Assembly: GCA_030433355.1 (NCBI GenBank)
Contig: JAUIMG010000001.1
Span: forward strand, 248,001 to 312,000
From: Bacteroidia bacterium
GTDB taxonomy: Bacteria; Bacteroidota; Bacteroidia; Flavobacteriales_E; Vicingaceae
Direction of reading: 5' to 3'
Length of the DNA stretch: 64,000 nt
A program made the position numbers and the translations under genes. The notes under the pieces were generated by a model. That model made no database searches. It worked only from the letters and a program-made list of their open reading frames with translations, and was not told the DNA's origin. Below, one piece after another: positions 38,292 to 47,121 of the stretch (position 1 is the first letter of the stretch; every line of letters begins with the position of its first letter).

Positions 38292-39290
38292 ATGAACATG
38301 AAGGTAAAAGTCCTCATCATAAGATTTAGTTCTATAGGTGACATAGTACTAACAACACCTGTCATTCGTTGCTTAAAGAAGCAATTAGAAGGAGAAGTTG
38401 AATTGCATTATGTAACCAAAGAACAATTCAAACCCATTTTGGAGGGAAATCCTTACCTTACTAAGATTCACACAATCAAAAAATCTACCAATGAGATTAT
38501 AGAAGACCTAAAAAATGAAGGGTTTGACTATGTAATAGACTTGCACCGAAACCTAAGATCTCATAGAGTTAAAAAAGCTTTACAAGCTTTGAATTTTAGC
38601 TTTGAGAAATTGAATTGGCAAAAATGGTTAATCGTAAATTTTAAAATAAACAAGCTCCCTCTCATTCATATTGTAGACCGATACTTAAATGCCTGTAAAG
38701 CCTTGGGAGTAGAAAATGATAATGGGGGTTTGGATTACTTCTTTTCTGAAGAATTAAAATTAGATGCACTCCTACCAAAGAAACTCAAAGAAGACTACAT
38801 TGCTATTGTATTAGGAGCAAATCATGCTACAAAAAAGCCAACCTTTGATCAGTATATAAAACTTGTTGAGGAAAGCAAAGGCAATATTGTACTCATTGGG
38901 GGCAAAGAAGATTACGAAATTGGCAATAATCTTGAAAAAGTAGCTACAGATAGAATATTTAATGCTTGTGGCAAAATGAGTTTAAACGAGTCTGCATTTA
39001 TTATTAAAAATGCTAAAGCTATAATTAGTCCAGATACAGGCATGATGCATGTGGCAGCAGCCTTCAACAAGAAAATATATTCTCTTTGGGGAAACACTAT
39101 TCCAGAGTTTGGAATGACTCCATACTTTGGCGATAATTCAGAAGGGGAGTCTCATATTTATGAAACTAAAGATCTAAAATGCAGACCTTGCTCTAAAATA
39201 GGGTTTAAAAAATGCCCTAAAGGTCACTTCAACTGCATGAAAGCAATTGATACAAAAGAAATTACAGACAGTGTAAATGCTATAAATTAA
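38292..39290 (+). CDS. Family 9 glycosyltransferase (heptosyltransferase-like)
   Basis: A 332-residue GT-B enzyme of the ADP-heptose:LPS heptosyltransferase family. It opens with VLIIRFSSIGDIVLTTPVI and has the C-terminal donor region ISPDTGMMHVAAAFNKKIYSLWGNT. A C-rich tail (CRPCSKIGFKKCPKGHFNCM) could bind metal, as in other Bacteroidota members. The ATG at 38292 is preferred to the ATG at 38220, which overlaps tatD and is not followed by family-like sequence. Probably LPS core assembly. Confidence 0.9.
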   Translation: MNMKVKVLIIRFSSIGDIVLTTPVIRCLKKQLEGEVELHYVTKEQFKPILEGNPYLTKIHTIKKSTNEIIEDLKNEGFDYVIDLHRNLRSHRVKKALQALNFSFEKLNWQKWLIVNFKINKLPLIHIVDRYLNACKALGVENDNGGLDYFFSEELKLDALLPKKLKEDYIAIVLGANHATKKPTFDQYIKLVEESKGNIVLIGGKEDYEIGNNLEKVATDRIFNACGKMSLNESAFIIKNAKAIISPDTGMMHVAAAFNKKIYSLWGNTIPEFGMTPYFGDNSEGESHIYETKDLKCRPCSKIGFKKCPKGHFNCMKAIDTKEITDSVNAIN

Positions 39291-39805
39291 TTAGGCTCTA
39301 AGTCAAAGATTGCCTTTAGTTCCGTAGCGTCTTTGGGTTTCATCTTGCCAGCTAATATTAAACTTAACTGCCTTCTTCTTAAAGCTCCGTCAAATCTCTC
39401 CTTTTCAACATCCGTTTCTGGAATTAAATCAGGCACTTCAATTGCGCTGCCATTTTGGTCAACTGCAACAAAAGTGTAAATGGCCTCATTAACTTTCTCA
39501 GTCTTGCCATTATTTAAATCAACATGAACATCTAAATACACCTCCATAGAAGAGGTAAATGCTCTTGAAACTTTTGCTTCAATAGTTATCACATCGCCTA
39601 ACTTGACCGGCTTACTAAAGGAAACATTATTTACAGAAGCGGTAACTACCACACGTCTGGAGTGACGTTGCGCAGCTATACCGGCTGTAATATCCATCCA
39701 ATTTAACAATTGACCTCCCATTAGATTACCCAACACATTCGTATCGTTGGGCAATACAATTTTAGAAGTTTGTGCTAAAGTTTCTTTCGCTGTTTTTGCT
39801 TTCAT
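39287..39805 (-). CDS. Acyl-CoA thioesterase (hotdog fold, YciA/ACOT7 type)
   Basis: A 172-residue hotdog-fold protein with LGNLMGGQLLNWMDITAGIAA and RHSRRVVVTASVNNVSFSKPV, the active-site and CoA-binding regions of the YciA/ACOT7 type. Hydrolyses acyl-CoAs; chain preference unknown. The ATG at 39805 is chosen over 39826 because the latter would lie in the promoter box. Its stop is interlocked with that of the GT9 gene. Confidence 0.88.
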   Translation of the reverse strand: MKAKTAKETLAQTSKIVLPNDTNVLGNLMGGQLLNWMDITAGIAAQRHSRRVVVTASVNNVSFSKPVKLGDVITIEAKVSRAFTSSMEVYLDVHVDLNNGKTEKVNEAIYTFVAVDQNGSAIEVPDLIPETDVEKERFDGALRRRQLSLILAGKMKPKDATELKAIFDLEPN

Positions 39806-39823
39806 TCTAATTAAAAAGGGCAG

Positions 39824-39831
39824 CAAAATTA
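39824..39831 (-). promoter_or_regulatory. Sigma-A -7 element of the thioesterase gene
   Basis: Minus strand reads TAatTTTG, 18 nt before the ATG at 39805. Confidence 0.55.
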
Positions 39832-39853
39832 AGCTTTAAATCGGTCTTTGTTT

Positions 39854-40924
39854 TTAAAAAGTACTTTCCAATAACCAAGCAGATCCATTATGGTGGTTTC
39901 TTACTTCTGCTAATAGCTCTATCGCCTCTTCTCTTGTTGCAAAGCTTTGATAACTTACCGCATTAAGGTTTTTATATTTCCCTAAAAGAATAGAGTTGAA
40001 ACCTTCTTTTTGAAGTTTGGCAGTGAGTTTCTTTGCATTGACTATACTAGAAAAGCAACCTGCCATAACATGAAATCTAAGTTCTTTATTGAAACTATTT
40101 ACAGTAACTTTTGTGTTATCTATTTTCTTTTTTGCCTCTACAGCCTCTTTTGAAAATAAGTTAGTTTCCAAATCTTCCTCTAACTTTAGCTTTCCTTCAC
40201 TATCTAGTTTAAAGTCTTCTTCTAATTCTAAAGAAAAATTAGGTTCTAATAGATTAGGTTCCATTGCACTCTCTCTGCTAGAATAAATACTTACTTCATT
40301 CGATTTAAAAGAGGGCATAGAGCTTGCTATTTCTTGGTAATCAATATTTCCATTTTTTACCATAAAGGTGGAAACTAAAGCAATAATTAAAACTGCTGCA
40401 GCGCTCCAATAAAGTGGCCTTCTAATAGAGACTACTTTGGGAGTTTTTGTCTCTTTCGCTACTTCCTTAACAATTTCTAAATCTGTTTTCTCTTCTCTTT
40501 TAATAGGCATTGCTCGAAAAGCATTCAAGCCAAAAGATTCTGCTAGGTAATTATTTTCTTCAACAGCATGAAACTGAATATTACTCTCTCCATCAAGAAA
40601 TAAAGTGCCAACTTTTTCAATTTTTATCTTATCTCCTTTTCTTAAACCATCCCAACTTCTATTTACAAAGGATTGAACAAGTTCAGTAGCTTCTTGGTAA
40701 GAAATTGTTTCTCTTTGAGATAGATGGCTAATCAATAGACCATCGTTGATTTTTAGGTTCTTATTGAAAGATATTTTTTTGGACGGCGGATTGAATTTAT
40801 GATGAATATCGTTGATTTTAGCAGGACTATAATTGCCCACAAAACCTCCTAAATCGGGCACTATTACACAATCATACTGATATAGTAAGTCCGAAATATA
40901 TATATCAATTTTAACTGCCTCCAT
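39854..40924 (-). CDS. HU-CCDC81/SPOR-domain membrane protein
   Basis: A 356-residue Bacteroidota-specific fusion. The first about 140 residues match the two-part HU-CCDC81 domain (DLLYQYDCVIVPDLGGFVGNY, and GDKIKIEKVGTLFLDG), a fold related to the HU DNA-binding family; a single membrane segment follows at 171-189, and a SPOR domain (about 280-356) faces the periplasm. SPOR domains bind peptidoglycan stripped of stem peptides at the division septum. The HU-like part is cytoplasmic, so the protein may link chromosome or another partner to the septum; this is inference. Confidence 0.88.
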   Translation of the reverse strand: MEAVKIDIYISDLLYQYDCVIVPDLGGFVGNYSPAKINDIHHKFNPPSKKISFNKNLKINDGLLISHLSQRETISYQEATELVQSFVNRSWDGLRKGDKIKIEKVGTLFLDGESNIQFHAVEENNYLAESFGLNAFRAMPIKREEKTDLEIVKEVAKETKTPKVVSIRRPLYWSAAAVLIIALVSTFMVKNGNIDYQEIASSMPSFKSNEVSIYSSRESAMEPNLLEPNFSLELEEDFKLDSEGKLKLEEDLETNLFSKEAVEAKKKIDNTKVTVNSFNKELRFHVMAGCFSSIVNAKKLTAKLQKEGFNSILLGKYKNLNAVSYQSFATREEAIELLAEVRNHHNGSAWLLESTF

Positions 40925-40945
40925 GTTTTGCGAAAATAGCGAAAT

Positions 40946-41686
40946 CTATTTTTTTAAATCTATCAATTTTATTAAATCTTCGGGAGTATCAACAGCAAAG
41001 GCCTCTTCTTCAGTTTTTAACACCTTTATTTTGTAGCCATTTTCAATCCATCTAAGTTGCTCTAAACTCTCCGATAATTCTAAGTTTGATTGTTCTAGCT
41101 CCACTAAATTCTTAAGAATATTTGCTCTATAGGCGTACATTCCAATATGCTTAAAATAATCTTGTTCTATATGCCACAACTCTTTACTTACTCCTTTTAG
41201 GTATGGAATTGCCTGCCTGCTAAAATAGATGGCATTTGCATTTTTATCCATGATTACCTTCACCTTATTAGAATCAAATAAAGTTTCAGCGTCTTCTATT
41301 TGCTTAGCAAGAGTCGCTATCTGTATTGATGAATCTTCAAAACAGCTGACTAAAAAATCTATTTGTGAAGGAGAAATATATGGCTCATCTCCTTGAATAT
41401 TGACAATAACATCTCCTTCAAAATGGGCCTTTTTATAACATTCAAAAACTCGATCCGTTCCACTTTGATGATCTTTTTTGGTCACAATCGCAGTTCCACC
41501 AAATCTGCTAACCTCATCTAAAATACGCTGATCATCAGTAGCCACAACAACATTGGACAATGTCTTAGCTTTCAAAGCCTGTTCATAAACTCTTTGAATC
41601 ATTGACTTTCCATTAATATCTGCTAGAGGCTTACCAGGGAATCGACTTGAATTATATCTTGCAGGAATAATACCTATTGAACGCAC
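40946..41686 (-). CDS. kdsB: 3-deoxy-manno-octulosonate cytidylyltransferase
   Basis: Activates KDO with CTP for lipid A/LPS inner-core synthesis. The 246-residue protein has the nucleotidyltransferase motif IIPARYNSSRFPGKPL at the start, ATDDQRI, and NIQGDEPYISP. Normal length. Divergent from dprA with only 44 bp between the start codons if dprA begins at 41731. Confidence 0.96.
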   Translation of the reverse strand: MRSIGIIPARYNSSRFPGKPLADINGKSMIQRVYEQALKAKTLSNVVVATDDQRILDEVSRFGGTAIVTKKDHQSGTDRVFECYKKAHFEGDVIVNIQGDEPYISPSQIDFLVSCFEDSSIQIATLAKQIEDAETLFDSNKVKVIMDKNANAIYFSRQAIPYLKGVSKELWHIEQDYFKHIGMYAYRANILKNLVELEQSNLELSESLEQLRWIENGYKIKVLKTEEEAFAVDTPEDLIKLIDLKK

Positions 41687-41693
41687 TAATAAT

Positions 41694-41701
41694 TATTTTT
41701 G
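41694..41701 (+). promoter_or_regulatory. Sigma-A -7 element of dprA
   Basis: TAttTTTG. It lies downstream of the first in-frame ATG at 41677, which therefore would not be transcribed, and 29 nt before the TTG at 41731; it decides the start. Confidence 0.6.
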
Positions 41702-41730
41702 GTTTGGATAAAGTTAATGTAAACTACCTT

Positions 41731-42828
41731 TTGAAAGAACTTCAATATCAAATTGCTTTAAGTCTAATCCCTGGAATAGGAGATATTGCTGCAAAAAAAC
41801 TAATTGCCTATTGCGGTGGAGCAGAAGCAATTTTTAAAGAAAAAGAAAACATTCTTATCAAAATTCCAGGTATTGGTTTAAAAGGAGCAAAAAGTATTGC
41901 TAGTGCGAAAGTTTTAGATAGAGCCGAAGAAGAGCTCAGATTTATTGAAGACAACAAGGTGAAAGCTCTATTTTACTTAGATAAGGATTACCCTAAAAGG
42001 CTATTGCATTGCGAAGACAGTCCTATATTGATCTATGTAAAAGGAAATATAGATTTAAACCGCCAGAAGCATATCAGTTTTGTTGGCACAAGGAATGCTA
42101 CGGTTAAAGGAAAGATTAGGTGCGAAAAAATTATAGAAGAGCTGAGTCAGCATGATGTTACCATAATAAGTGGGTTAGCTTATGGAATTGATATCACTGC
42201 CCACAAAGCAGCTTTGAAATACAAGCTTCCTACGATTGGAGTTGTTGGCAGTAGTTTAGATAATATCTACCCTAAAAGTCATTTCAATACTGCAAAAAAG
42301 ATGGAAGAAAATGGGGCTATTATAAGCGATTACATTAGTAAAACAAAAATGCTACCTGTCCATTTTGCAGAAAGAAATAGAATAGTTGCAGGAATATCAG
42401 ATGCCACTGTTGTAATTGAGTCTGCCGAAAAGGGTGGTTCCTTAATTACTGCCGATTTAGCCAATGGATATAATAGAGATGTTTTTGCTATTCCTGGAAG
42501 ACCTGAGGACAGCCAGTCTATAGGTTGCAACAAACTAATTAAAAGTCATAAGGCTGCATTAATAGAGTCTGCAGCAGATATTGAATATATATTAGGCTGG
42601 GAAAAGGATGAAAAAAAGCATTCTATTCAACAAGAATTATTGCTAGATGACTTCACAGCGGAAGAGCAGAAAATATTACATGCATTAAAAAAATCTGAAA
42701 CAAAATCCATTGATATCATTAGCATTGAAAGTGGGATTCCTATGAGCAAAACCAGTCCTATCCTACTAAATCTTGAATTCAAAGGAGTCATTCAATCATT
42801 ACCTGGAAAGATGTATCGATTAATTTGA
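41731..42828 (+). CDS. dprA: DNA processing protein DprA
   Basis: Loads RecA on incoming single-stranded DNA during transformation. N-terminal HhH/SAM-like part (ALSLIPGIGDIAAKKLI), then the Rossmann DprA core (FVGTRNATVKGK, SGLAYGIDITAH, ERNRIVAGISD, GSLITADLANGYNRDVFAIPG) and a C-terminal winged-helix domain. The start is taken as TTG at 41731, giving MKELQYQIALSLIPGIG and 365 residues, the usual family N-terminus; the ATG at 41677 would sit within kdsB and before the promoter. Presence with comF suggests natural competence. Confidence 0.92.
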   Translation: MKELQYQIALSLIPGIGDIAAKKLIAYCGGAEAIFKEKENILIKIPGIGLKGAKSIASAKVLDRAEEELRFIEDNKVKALFYLDKDYPKRLLHCEDSPILIYVKGNIDLNRQKHISFVGTRNATVKGKIRCEKIIEELSQHDVTIISGLAYGIDITAHKAALKYKLPTIGVVGSSLDNIYPKSHFNTAKKMEENGAIISDYISKTKMLPVHFAERNRIVAGISDATVVIESAEKGGSLITADLANGYNRDVFAIPGRPEDSQSIGCNKLIKSHKAALIESAADIEYILGWEKDEKKHSIQQELLLDDFTAEEQKILHALKKSETKSIDIISIESGIPMSKTSPILLNLEFKGVIQSLPGKMYRLI

Positions 42829-42862
42829 GTACCTAAGACATTTCACGCTGCATTTTATTTTA

Positions 42863-42870
42863 TACATTTG
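42863..42870 (+). promoter_or_regulatory. Sigma-A -7 element of gdhA
   Basis: TAcaTTTG, giving a leader of about 50 nt before the ATG at 42924. Confidence 0.55.
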
Positions 42871-42923
42871 CCCCTCAAAACTATAGCTGCCCCTTATTGG
42901 GCTATTTATTTAACCATTTAAAG

Positions 42924-44282
42924 ATGTCAACTAAATACCAAGAGAAAATTCAGGATTTCATGCAAAAAGTAATTGATAGGAATCCTAATGAAGCTGAATT
43001 TCTTCAAGCTGTTGAAGAAGTAGCTGAAACAGTTATTCCATTCATCGAAGAAAATCCAGAATATCAAGTGCATAGTCTGTTAGAGAGAATGGTGGAACCT
43101 GAAAGGGTAATTATGTTTAGAGTTCCATGGCAAGACGATCAAGGAAAGGCTCACGTAAACAGAGGATTTAGAATTGAAATGAACTCAGCCATAGGTCCAT
43201 ACAAAGGAGGTTTAAGATTTCACCCAAGTGTAAATTTAAGTGTATTGAAATTCTTAGCATTTGAACAAGTTTTCAAGAACAGCTTAACTACCTTACCAAT
43301 GGGTGGTGGAAAAGGAGGCTCTGATTTTGATCCTAAAGGAAAATCGGACAATGAAGTAATGCGTTTTTGCCAAAGTTTTATGACAGAACTTCAAAGACAT
43401 ATAGGACCAGATACGGATGTTCCTGCAGGAGATATTGGGGTAGGTGGAAGAGAAATTGGATACATGTTTGGCCAATACAAAAGACTAAGAAATGAGTTTA
43501 CAGGTGTATTAACTGGTAAGGGTATTTCTTACGGTGGTAGTTTAATACGTCCAGAAGCCACTGGTTATGGAACAGTTTACTTTGCTGAAGAAATGTTTAA
43601 GCATGTTAACGATTCTATGAGAGGAAAAACTGTAGCAGTATCAGGCTCAGGAAATGTTGCTCAATTTGCTATTGAAAAAGTACTTCATTTAGGAGGTAAA
43701 GTAGTTACTGCCTCAGATTCTACAGGATATATTTATGTAAAAGATGGAATCCATTCGGACAAATTAGACTACTTAAAAGATTTAAAAAACAACCGAAGAG
43801 GAAGAATTAAGGAAATGGCAGATCATTATGAAGATGTGCAGTTTTTTGAAGGAGAAAAGCCATGGAATGTTGATTGTGATGTTCATGTTGCTTTACCTTG
43901 TGCAACTCAGAATGAGCTTAATGGAGATGATGCAAAAGTTTTAATTAGCAAAGGGTTAAAATTAGTTGCTGAAGGTGCAAATATGCCATCTACTCCTGAA
44001 GCTATCGAAGAGTTTCATAATGCTAAAATTTTATTCTCTCCAGGAAAAGCTTCTAATGCAGGAGGTGTTGCTACTTCGGGCTTAGAAATGTCACAAAACT
44101 CTCTAAGACTTTCTTGGACTAGAGAAGAAGTTGACCAAAAACTTCATGACATTATGAAGTCTATTCATCAAGCATGTGTAAAATACGGTTCTGATGATGG
44201 TCATGTTGACTATGTGAGAGGAGCTAATATTGCAGGCTTTGTAAAAGTTGCAGATGCAATGATTGCACAAGGCATTGTGTAA
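42924..44282 (+). CDS. gdhA: NADP-specific glutamate dehydrogenase
   Basis: Reductive amination of 2-oxoglutarate to glutamate, the main ammonia entry route in many Bacteroidota. The 452-residue hexameric-type enzyme has the catalytic lysine region LTTLPMGGGKGGSDFDPKGK, PAGDIGVGGREIGYM, and the NADP fold around VAVSGSGNVAQFA. The ATG at 42924 (MSTKYQ) gives the usual length; an upstream ATG at 42897 adds nine residues unlike the family. Followed by a terminator. Confidence 0.96.
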   Translation: MSTKYQEKIQDFMQKVIDRNPNEAEFLQAVEEVAETVIPFIEENPEYQVHSLLERMVEPERVIMFRVPWQDDQGKAHVNRGFRIEMNSAIGPYKGGLRFHPSVNLSVLKFLAFEQVFKNSLTTLPMGGGKGGSDFDPKGKSDNEVMRFCQSFMTELQRHIGPDTDVPAGDIGVGGREIGYMFGQYKRLRNEFTGVLTGKGISYGGSLIRPEATGYGTVYFAEEMFKHVNDSMRGKTVAVSGSGNVAQFAIEKVLHLGGKVVTASDSTGYIYVKDGIHSDKLDYLKDLKNNRRGRIKEMADHYEDVQFFEGEKPWNVDCDVHVALPCATQNELNGDDAKVLISKGLKLVAEGANMPSTPEAIEEFHNAKILFSPGKASNAGGVATSGLEMSQNSLRLSWTREEVDQKLHDIMKSIHQACVKYGSDDGHVDYVRGANIAGFVKVADAMIAQGIV

Positions 44283-44303
44283 TTAAAATAAAAAAAATTG
44301 AAC

Positions 44304-44331
44304 AAAAAGGCCACGCAAAGCGTGGCTTTTT
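44304..44331 (+). terminator. Intrinsic terminator after gdhA
   Basis: GCCACGC (44310-44316) and GCGTGGC (44320-44326) pair with loop AAA, followed by TTTTT; preceded by an A run. Confidence 0.85.
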
Positions 44332-44355
44332 AGATTAACTCAAAAAGTAATTAAT

Positions 44356-45543
44356 ATGTACGGAAAAATTAAAGAGTACTTAAACACCGAATTAAAAGAA
44401 ATAGAAGAAGCAGGTCTTTTCAAAAAAGAGAGAATCATATCCTCAAAACAAGATGCAGAGATTCAATTATCGGATGGTAGTGAAGTGATTAATTTTTGCG
44501 CAAACAACTATCTTGGTCTCTCTTCTCACCCAAAAGTTATTGAAGCAGCAAATAAGGCGACTAGTGAATATGGTTTCGGCATGTCATCTGTTAGGTTCAT
44601 TTGTGGTACACAAACAATTCATAAAGAATTGGAGACTAAAATTGCTAAGTTTTGTGGAACAGAAGACACTATTCTTTATGCCGCAGCCTTTGATGCCAAT
44701 GGCGGTGTTTTTGAGCCTCTTTTAAGTGTTGAAGATGCAATTATCTCAGACAGTTTAAACCACGCTTCTATTATTGATGGGGTAAGACTTTGTAAAGCCG
44801 CTAGATATCGTTATGAAAATAACAATATGGCTGATTTAGAGGAGCAGTTAAAAAAAGCGCAAGAAAATAGATTTCGTTTAATTGTAACCGATGGAGTTTT
44901 CTCTATGGATGGTTATGTAGCTCAATTAGATAAAATTTGTGATTTGGCTGATAAATATGATGCCATGGTAATGGTTGATGACTGCCATGCCCATGGATTT
45001 ATTGGCAAAACAGGAAGAGGAACTCCTGAATACTGCAATGTAATGGGCAGAGTAGATATTATAACAGGTACTTTAGGTAAAGCTCTTGGTGGAGCAATGG
45101 GAGGGTTTACCACAGGAAAGAAAGAAATCATTGAGATGCTTCGCCAAAGGTCTAGACCTTATTTATTCTCTAATTCATTAGCTCCATCCATTGTTGGCGC
45201 ATCTATAGCAGTGTTAGATATGTTATCTGACTCTACTGCTTTAAGAGATAAATTAATGGATAATGTAGACTACTTTAAAAAAGGTATTGCTGAAGCAGGC
45301 TTTGATTATAAAGATGGAGCTTCGGCTATTGTTCCAATTATGTTATACGATGCAAAGCTTTCTCAACAATTTGCCGACTTATTATTAAAAGAAGGTATTT
45401 ACGTTATTGGCTTCTTCTATCCTGTTGTTCCAAAGGAGCAAGCAAGAATTCGAGTTCAATTATCTGCTGCTCATACTAAGGAACATTTAGATAAAGCGAT
45501 AGCAGCTTTCACCAAAATAGGAAAACAACTAAAAGTTATTTAA
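44356..45543 (+). CDS. kbl: Glycine C-acetyltransferase (2-amino-3-ketobutyrate CoA ligase)
   Basis: PLP enzyme of threonine catabolism: 2-amino-3-oxobutyrate plus CoA gives glycine and acetyl-CoA. The 395-residue protein shows the alpha-oxoamine synthase pattern: [42 protein letters not shown] and the PLP lysine in [13 protein letters not shown]. The IHKELE and RFICGTQ features favour Kbl over 8-amino-7-oxononanoate synthase. No threonine dehydrogenase gene is adjacent. It is isolated between two near-identical terminators. Confidence 0.94.
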   Translation: MYGKIKEYLNTELKEIEEAGLFKKERIISSKQDAEIQLSDGSEVINFCANNYLGLSSHPKVIEAANKATSEYGFGMSSVRFICGTQTIHKELETKIAKFCGTEDTILYAAAFDANGGVFEPLLSVEDAIISDSLNHASIIDGVRLCKAARYRYENNNMADLEEQLKKAQENRFRLIVTDGVFSMDGYVAQLDKICDLADKYDAMVMVDDCHAHGFIGKTGRGTPEYCNVMGRVDIITGTLGKALGGAMGGFTTGKKEIIEMLRQRSRPYLFSNSLAPSIVGASIAVLDMLSDSTALRDKLMDNVDYFKKGIAEAGFDYKDGASAIVPIMLYDAKLSQQFADLLLKEGIYVIGFFYPVVPKEQARIRVQLSAAHTKEHLDKAIAAFTKIGKQLKVI

Positions 45544-45557
45544 TATAAAAGCCATAA

Positions 45558-45586
45558 AAAATAGCCACGCAATGCGTGGCTATTTT
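45558..45586. terminator. Bidirectional intrinsic terminator between kbl and the T9SS genes
   Basis: AAAATAGCCACGC (45558-45570) and GCGTGGCTATTTT (45574-45586) pair perfectly over 13 bp with loop AAT. Serves kbl on plus and the convergent T9SS operon on minus. Confidence 0.9.
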
Positions 45587-45611
45587 AGACTATTCTAAAA
45601 CTACTGTTAAT

Positions 45612-47096
45612 CTATTCTCTAATTACTTTCTTACTTATTCTATTGCCTTTACTATCTTGCATTTGTAGGTAAAACAAGCCTTTTCTATTCGGTAATTCTA
45701 GCTGAATATTTTTAGCGTTTGGCTCCAATTCTATTTCTAATTGTCCTAAAACGCTATATACTGTCAGAAAGACTATTTCTGTCTCACTTTTTATATTCAA
45801 TATTCCATTACTTGGGTTAGGATAGATAAGTATGCTTGATTTTTCTCTATTATTTTCATTCAATCCTACTCCACCTTGCAAACCATGTATTCTAATAATA
45901 GGCTGACTTGGCTGCCCATCCCATTTTAAGAAATCTCCTCCTACATAATAACCTCCAAAATTAGATTTCTTTATGATGATTACTTGGCTAAGTTGAGTGC
46001 CAAACTGTGCAGAACTATCCGGACCAATGCCTGTAAAATATTGAGGCTCCACTCTACCATTAGAATCTAATTTGGCAATGGAACGTTTCACATGGCCTTG
46101 AAATTTATTAAAAAAGCCTCCCACCAAATAGCCCTTATCCTCTGTTGGAGCTACTGTATTCACCAAAGGAAAATTGAGACTAGTGGTATCCAAGGTTTGG
46201 TTCCGATAATCAAAATTAGTATCTAAGCTGCCATCGCTATGAAAGCGAACCAGAGTATGTAATTGATTACTGCCTTTAATAAAAAAACGACCTCTTAAAA
46301 AAAAGCTTCCATTCTCTTCTACCAAATCAGGAGTGCCTGTTTGCCGAACAACAGTATCCTTAAAAGGAGAAGTAAAGGTAGTATCTAGTGTACCATCTAA
46401 AAAAATGCGACACATACCATTTACATTTACACCATCATAATGCGAAAAATTATCTGGAAAACCGTAAATGAAAATACGATTACTATCGTACGGGAAAAAC
46501 CCTCTTGGGCTGCCTGAATCTGCATCGTGGGTGAATGTACTATCGTATAAACCCAAAGAATCTACTTTTATGATGTGCTTGCCCGGAAAAGTATCTGGTG
46601 CATTGACTATAATGCAGGGTTTACCACTATTGTCTTTACGATTAGAAAACAAAGAAGAACCATCGGAATAAAAGTAGGGAATGCCATTTCTGCAGGATAC
46701 GGTTCTAATGTAGTTTTGTCGCCATGTCGTATTAAATCTATTACAATTGGTATCGATTTGTAAGTGACCGCCATCTGAAACTAAAAAAACATCCTCTTTT
46801 ATAAAAAAAAGACTGCCACCGCCATTAGCAGAACCTGTAAATGTTGTATTTAATGCTCCTGATCTTCTTACAGATAAAAGTCCATCTCTTGTTTGATTCG
46901 GACCAATAGAAATTCTAAAATTTCCTGAAACAATAATATTGGATGAAGGCAATTCTAAAATATCTTCTACATCTGCTCCTATCACGCTATTACGAATATC
47001 AAAATAAGGCTGAAATGTAGAATCTAAAGTAAAGGATTGGGCGAATACGCCCAATCCTATTAGTACAAATAAAATAAAAGTGCAAACTATCTTCAT
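45612..47096 (-). CDS. T9SS-exported delta-60 repeat protein (paralogue 2)
   Basis: A 494-residue secreted protein: signal peptide to about residue 19 (LGVFAQ), a propeller-like middle with repeated DTTF/DxxF-type units (for example GTLDTTFTSPFKDT, GSLDTNFDYRNQ), resembling delta-60 repeats, and a type A T9SS sorting domain at the end (YPNPSNGILNIKSE to VIRE). Function of the exported body is unknown. It is a close paralogue of the gene just upstream and is the last gene of the operon. Confidence 0.85.
   Translation of the reverse strand: MKIVCTFILFVLIGLGVFAQSFTLDSTFQPYFDIRNSVIGADVEDILELPSSNIIVSGNFRISIGPNQTRDGLLSVRRSGALNTTFTGSANGGGSLFFIKEDVFLVSDGGHLQIDTNCNRFNTTWRQNYIRTVSCRNGIPYFYSDGSSLFSNRKDNSGKPCIIVNAPDTFPGKHIIKVDSLGLYDSTFTHDADSGSPRGFFPYDSNRIFIYGFPDNFSHYDGVNVNGMCRIFLDGTLDTTFTSPFKDTVVRQTGTPDLVEENGSFFLRGRFFIKGSNQLHTLVRFHSDGSLDTNFDYRNQTLDTTSLNFPLVNTVAPTEDKGYLVGGFFNKFQGHVKRSIAKLDSNGRVEPQYFTGIGPDSSAQFGTQLSQVIIIKKSNFGGYYVGGDFLKWDGQPSQPIIRIHGLQGGVGLNENNREKSSILIYPNPSNGILNIKSETEIVFLTVYSVLGQLEIELEPNAKNIQLELPNRKGLFYLQMQDSKGNRISKKVIRE
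45635..45725 (-). repeat. 91-bp tract identical to 47145-47235
   Basis: Encodes the end of the T9SS sorting domain (PNRKGLFYLQMQDSKG region). All 91 bases are the same as in the paralogue, while flanking coding sequence differs at many synonymous and non-synonymous positions. Confidence 0.9.
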
Positions 47097-47121
47097 TCTT
47101 TCACTAATTTAGGCTTTCTAT

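Noticed and set aside
41677-41730. N-terminal extension of dprA from the ATG at 41677
   Set aside because: It overlaps kdsB, lies upstream of the -7 box at 41694-41701 and does not look like the family N-terminus.
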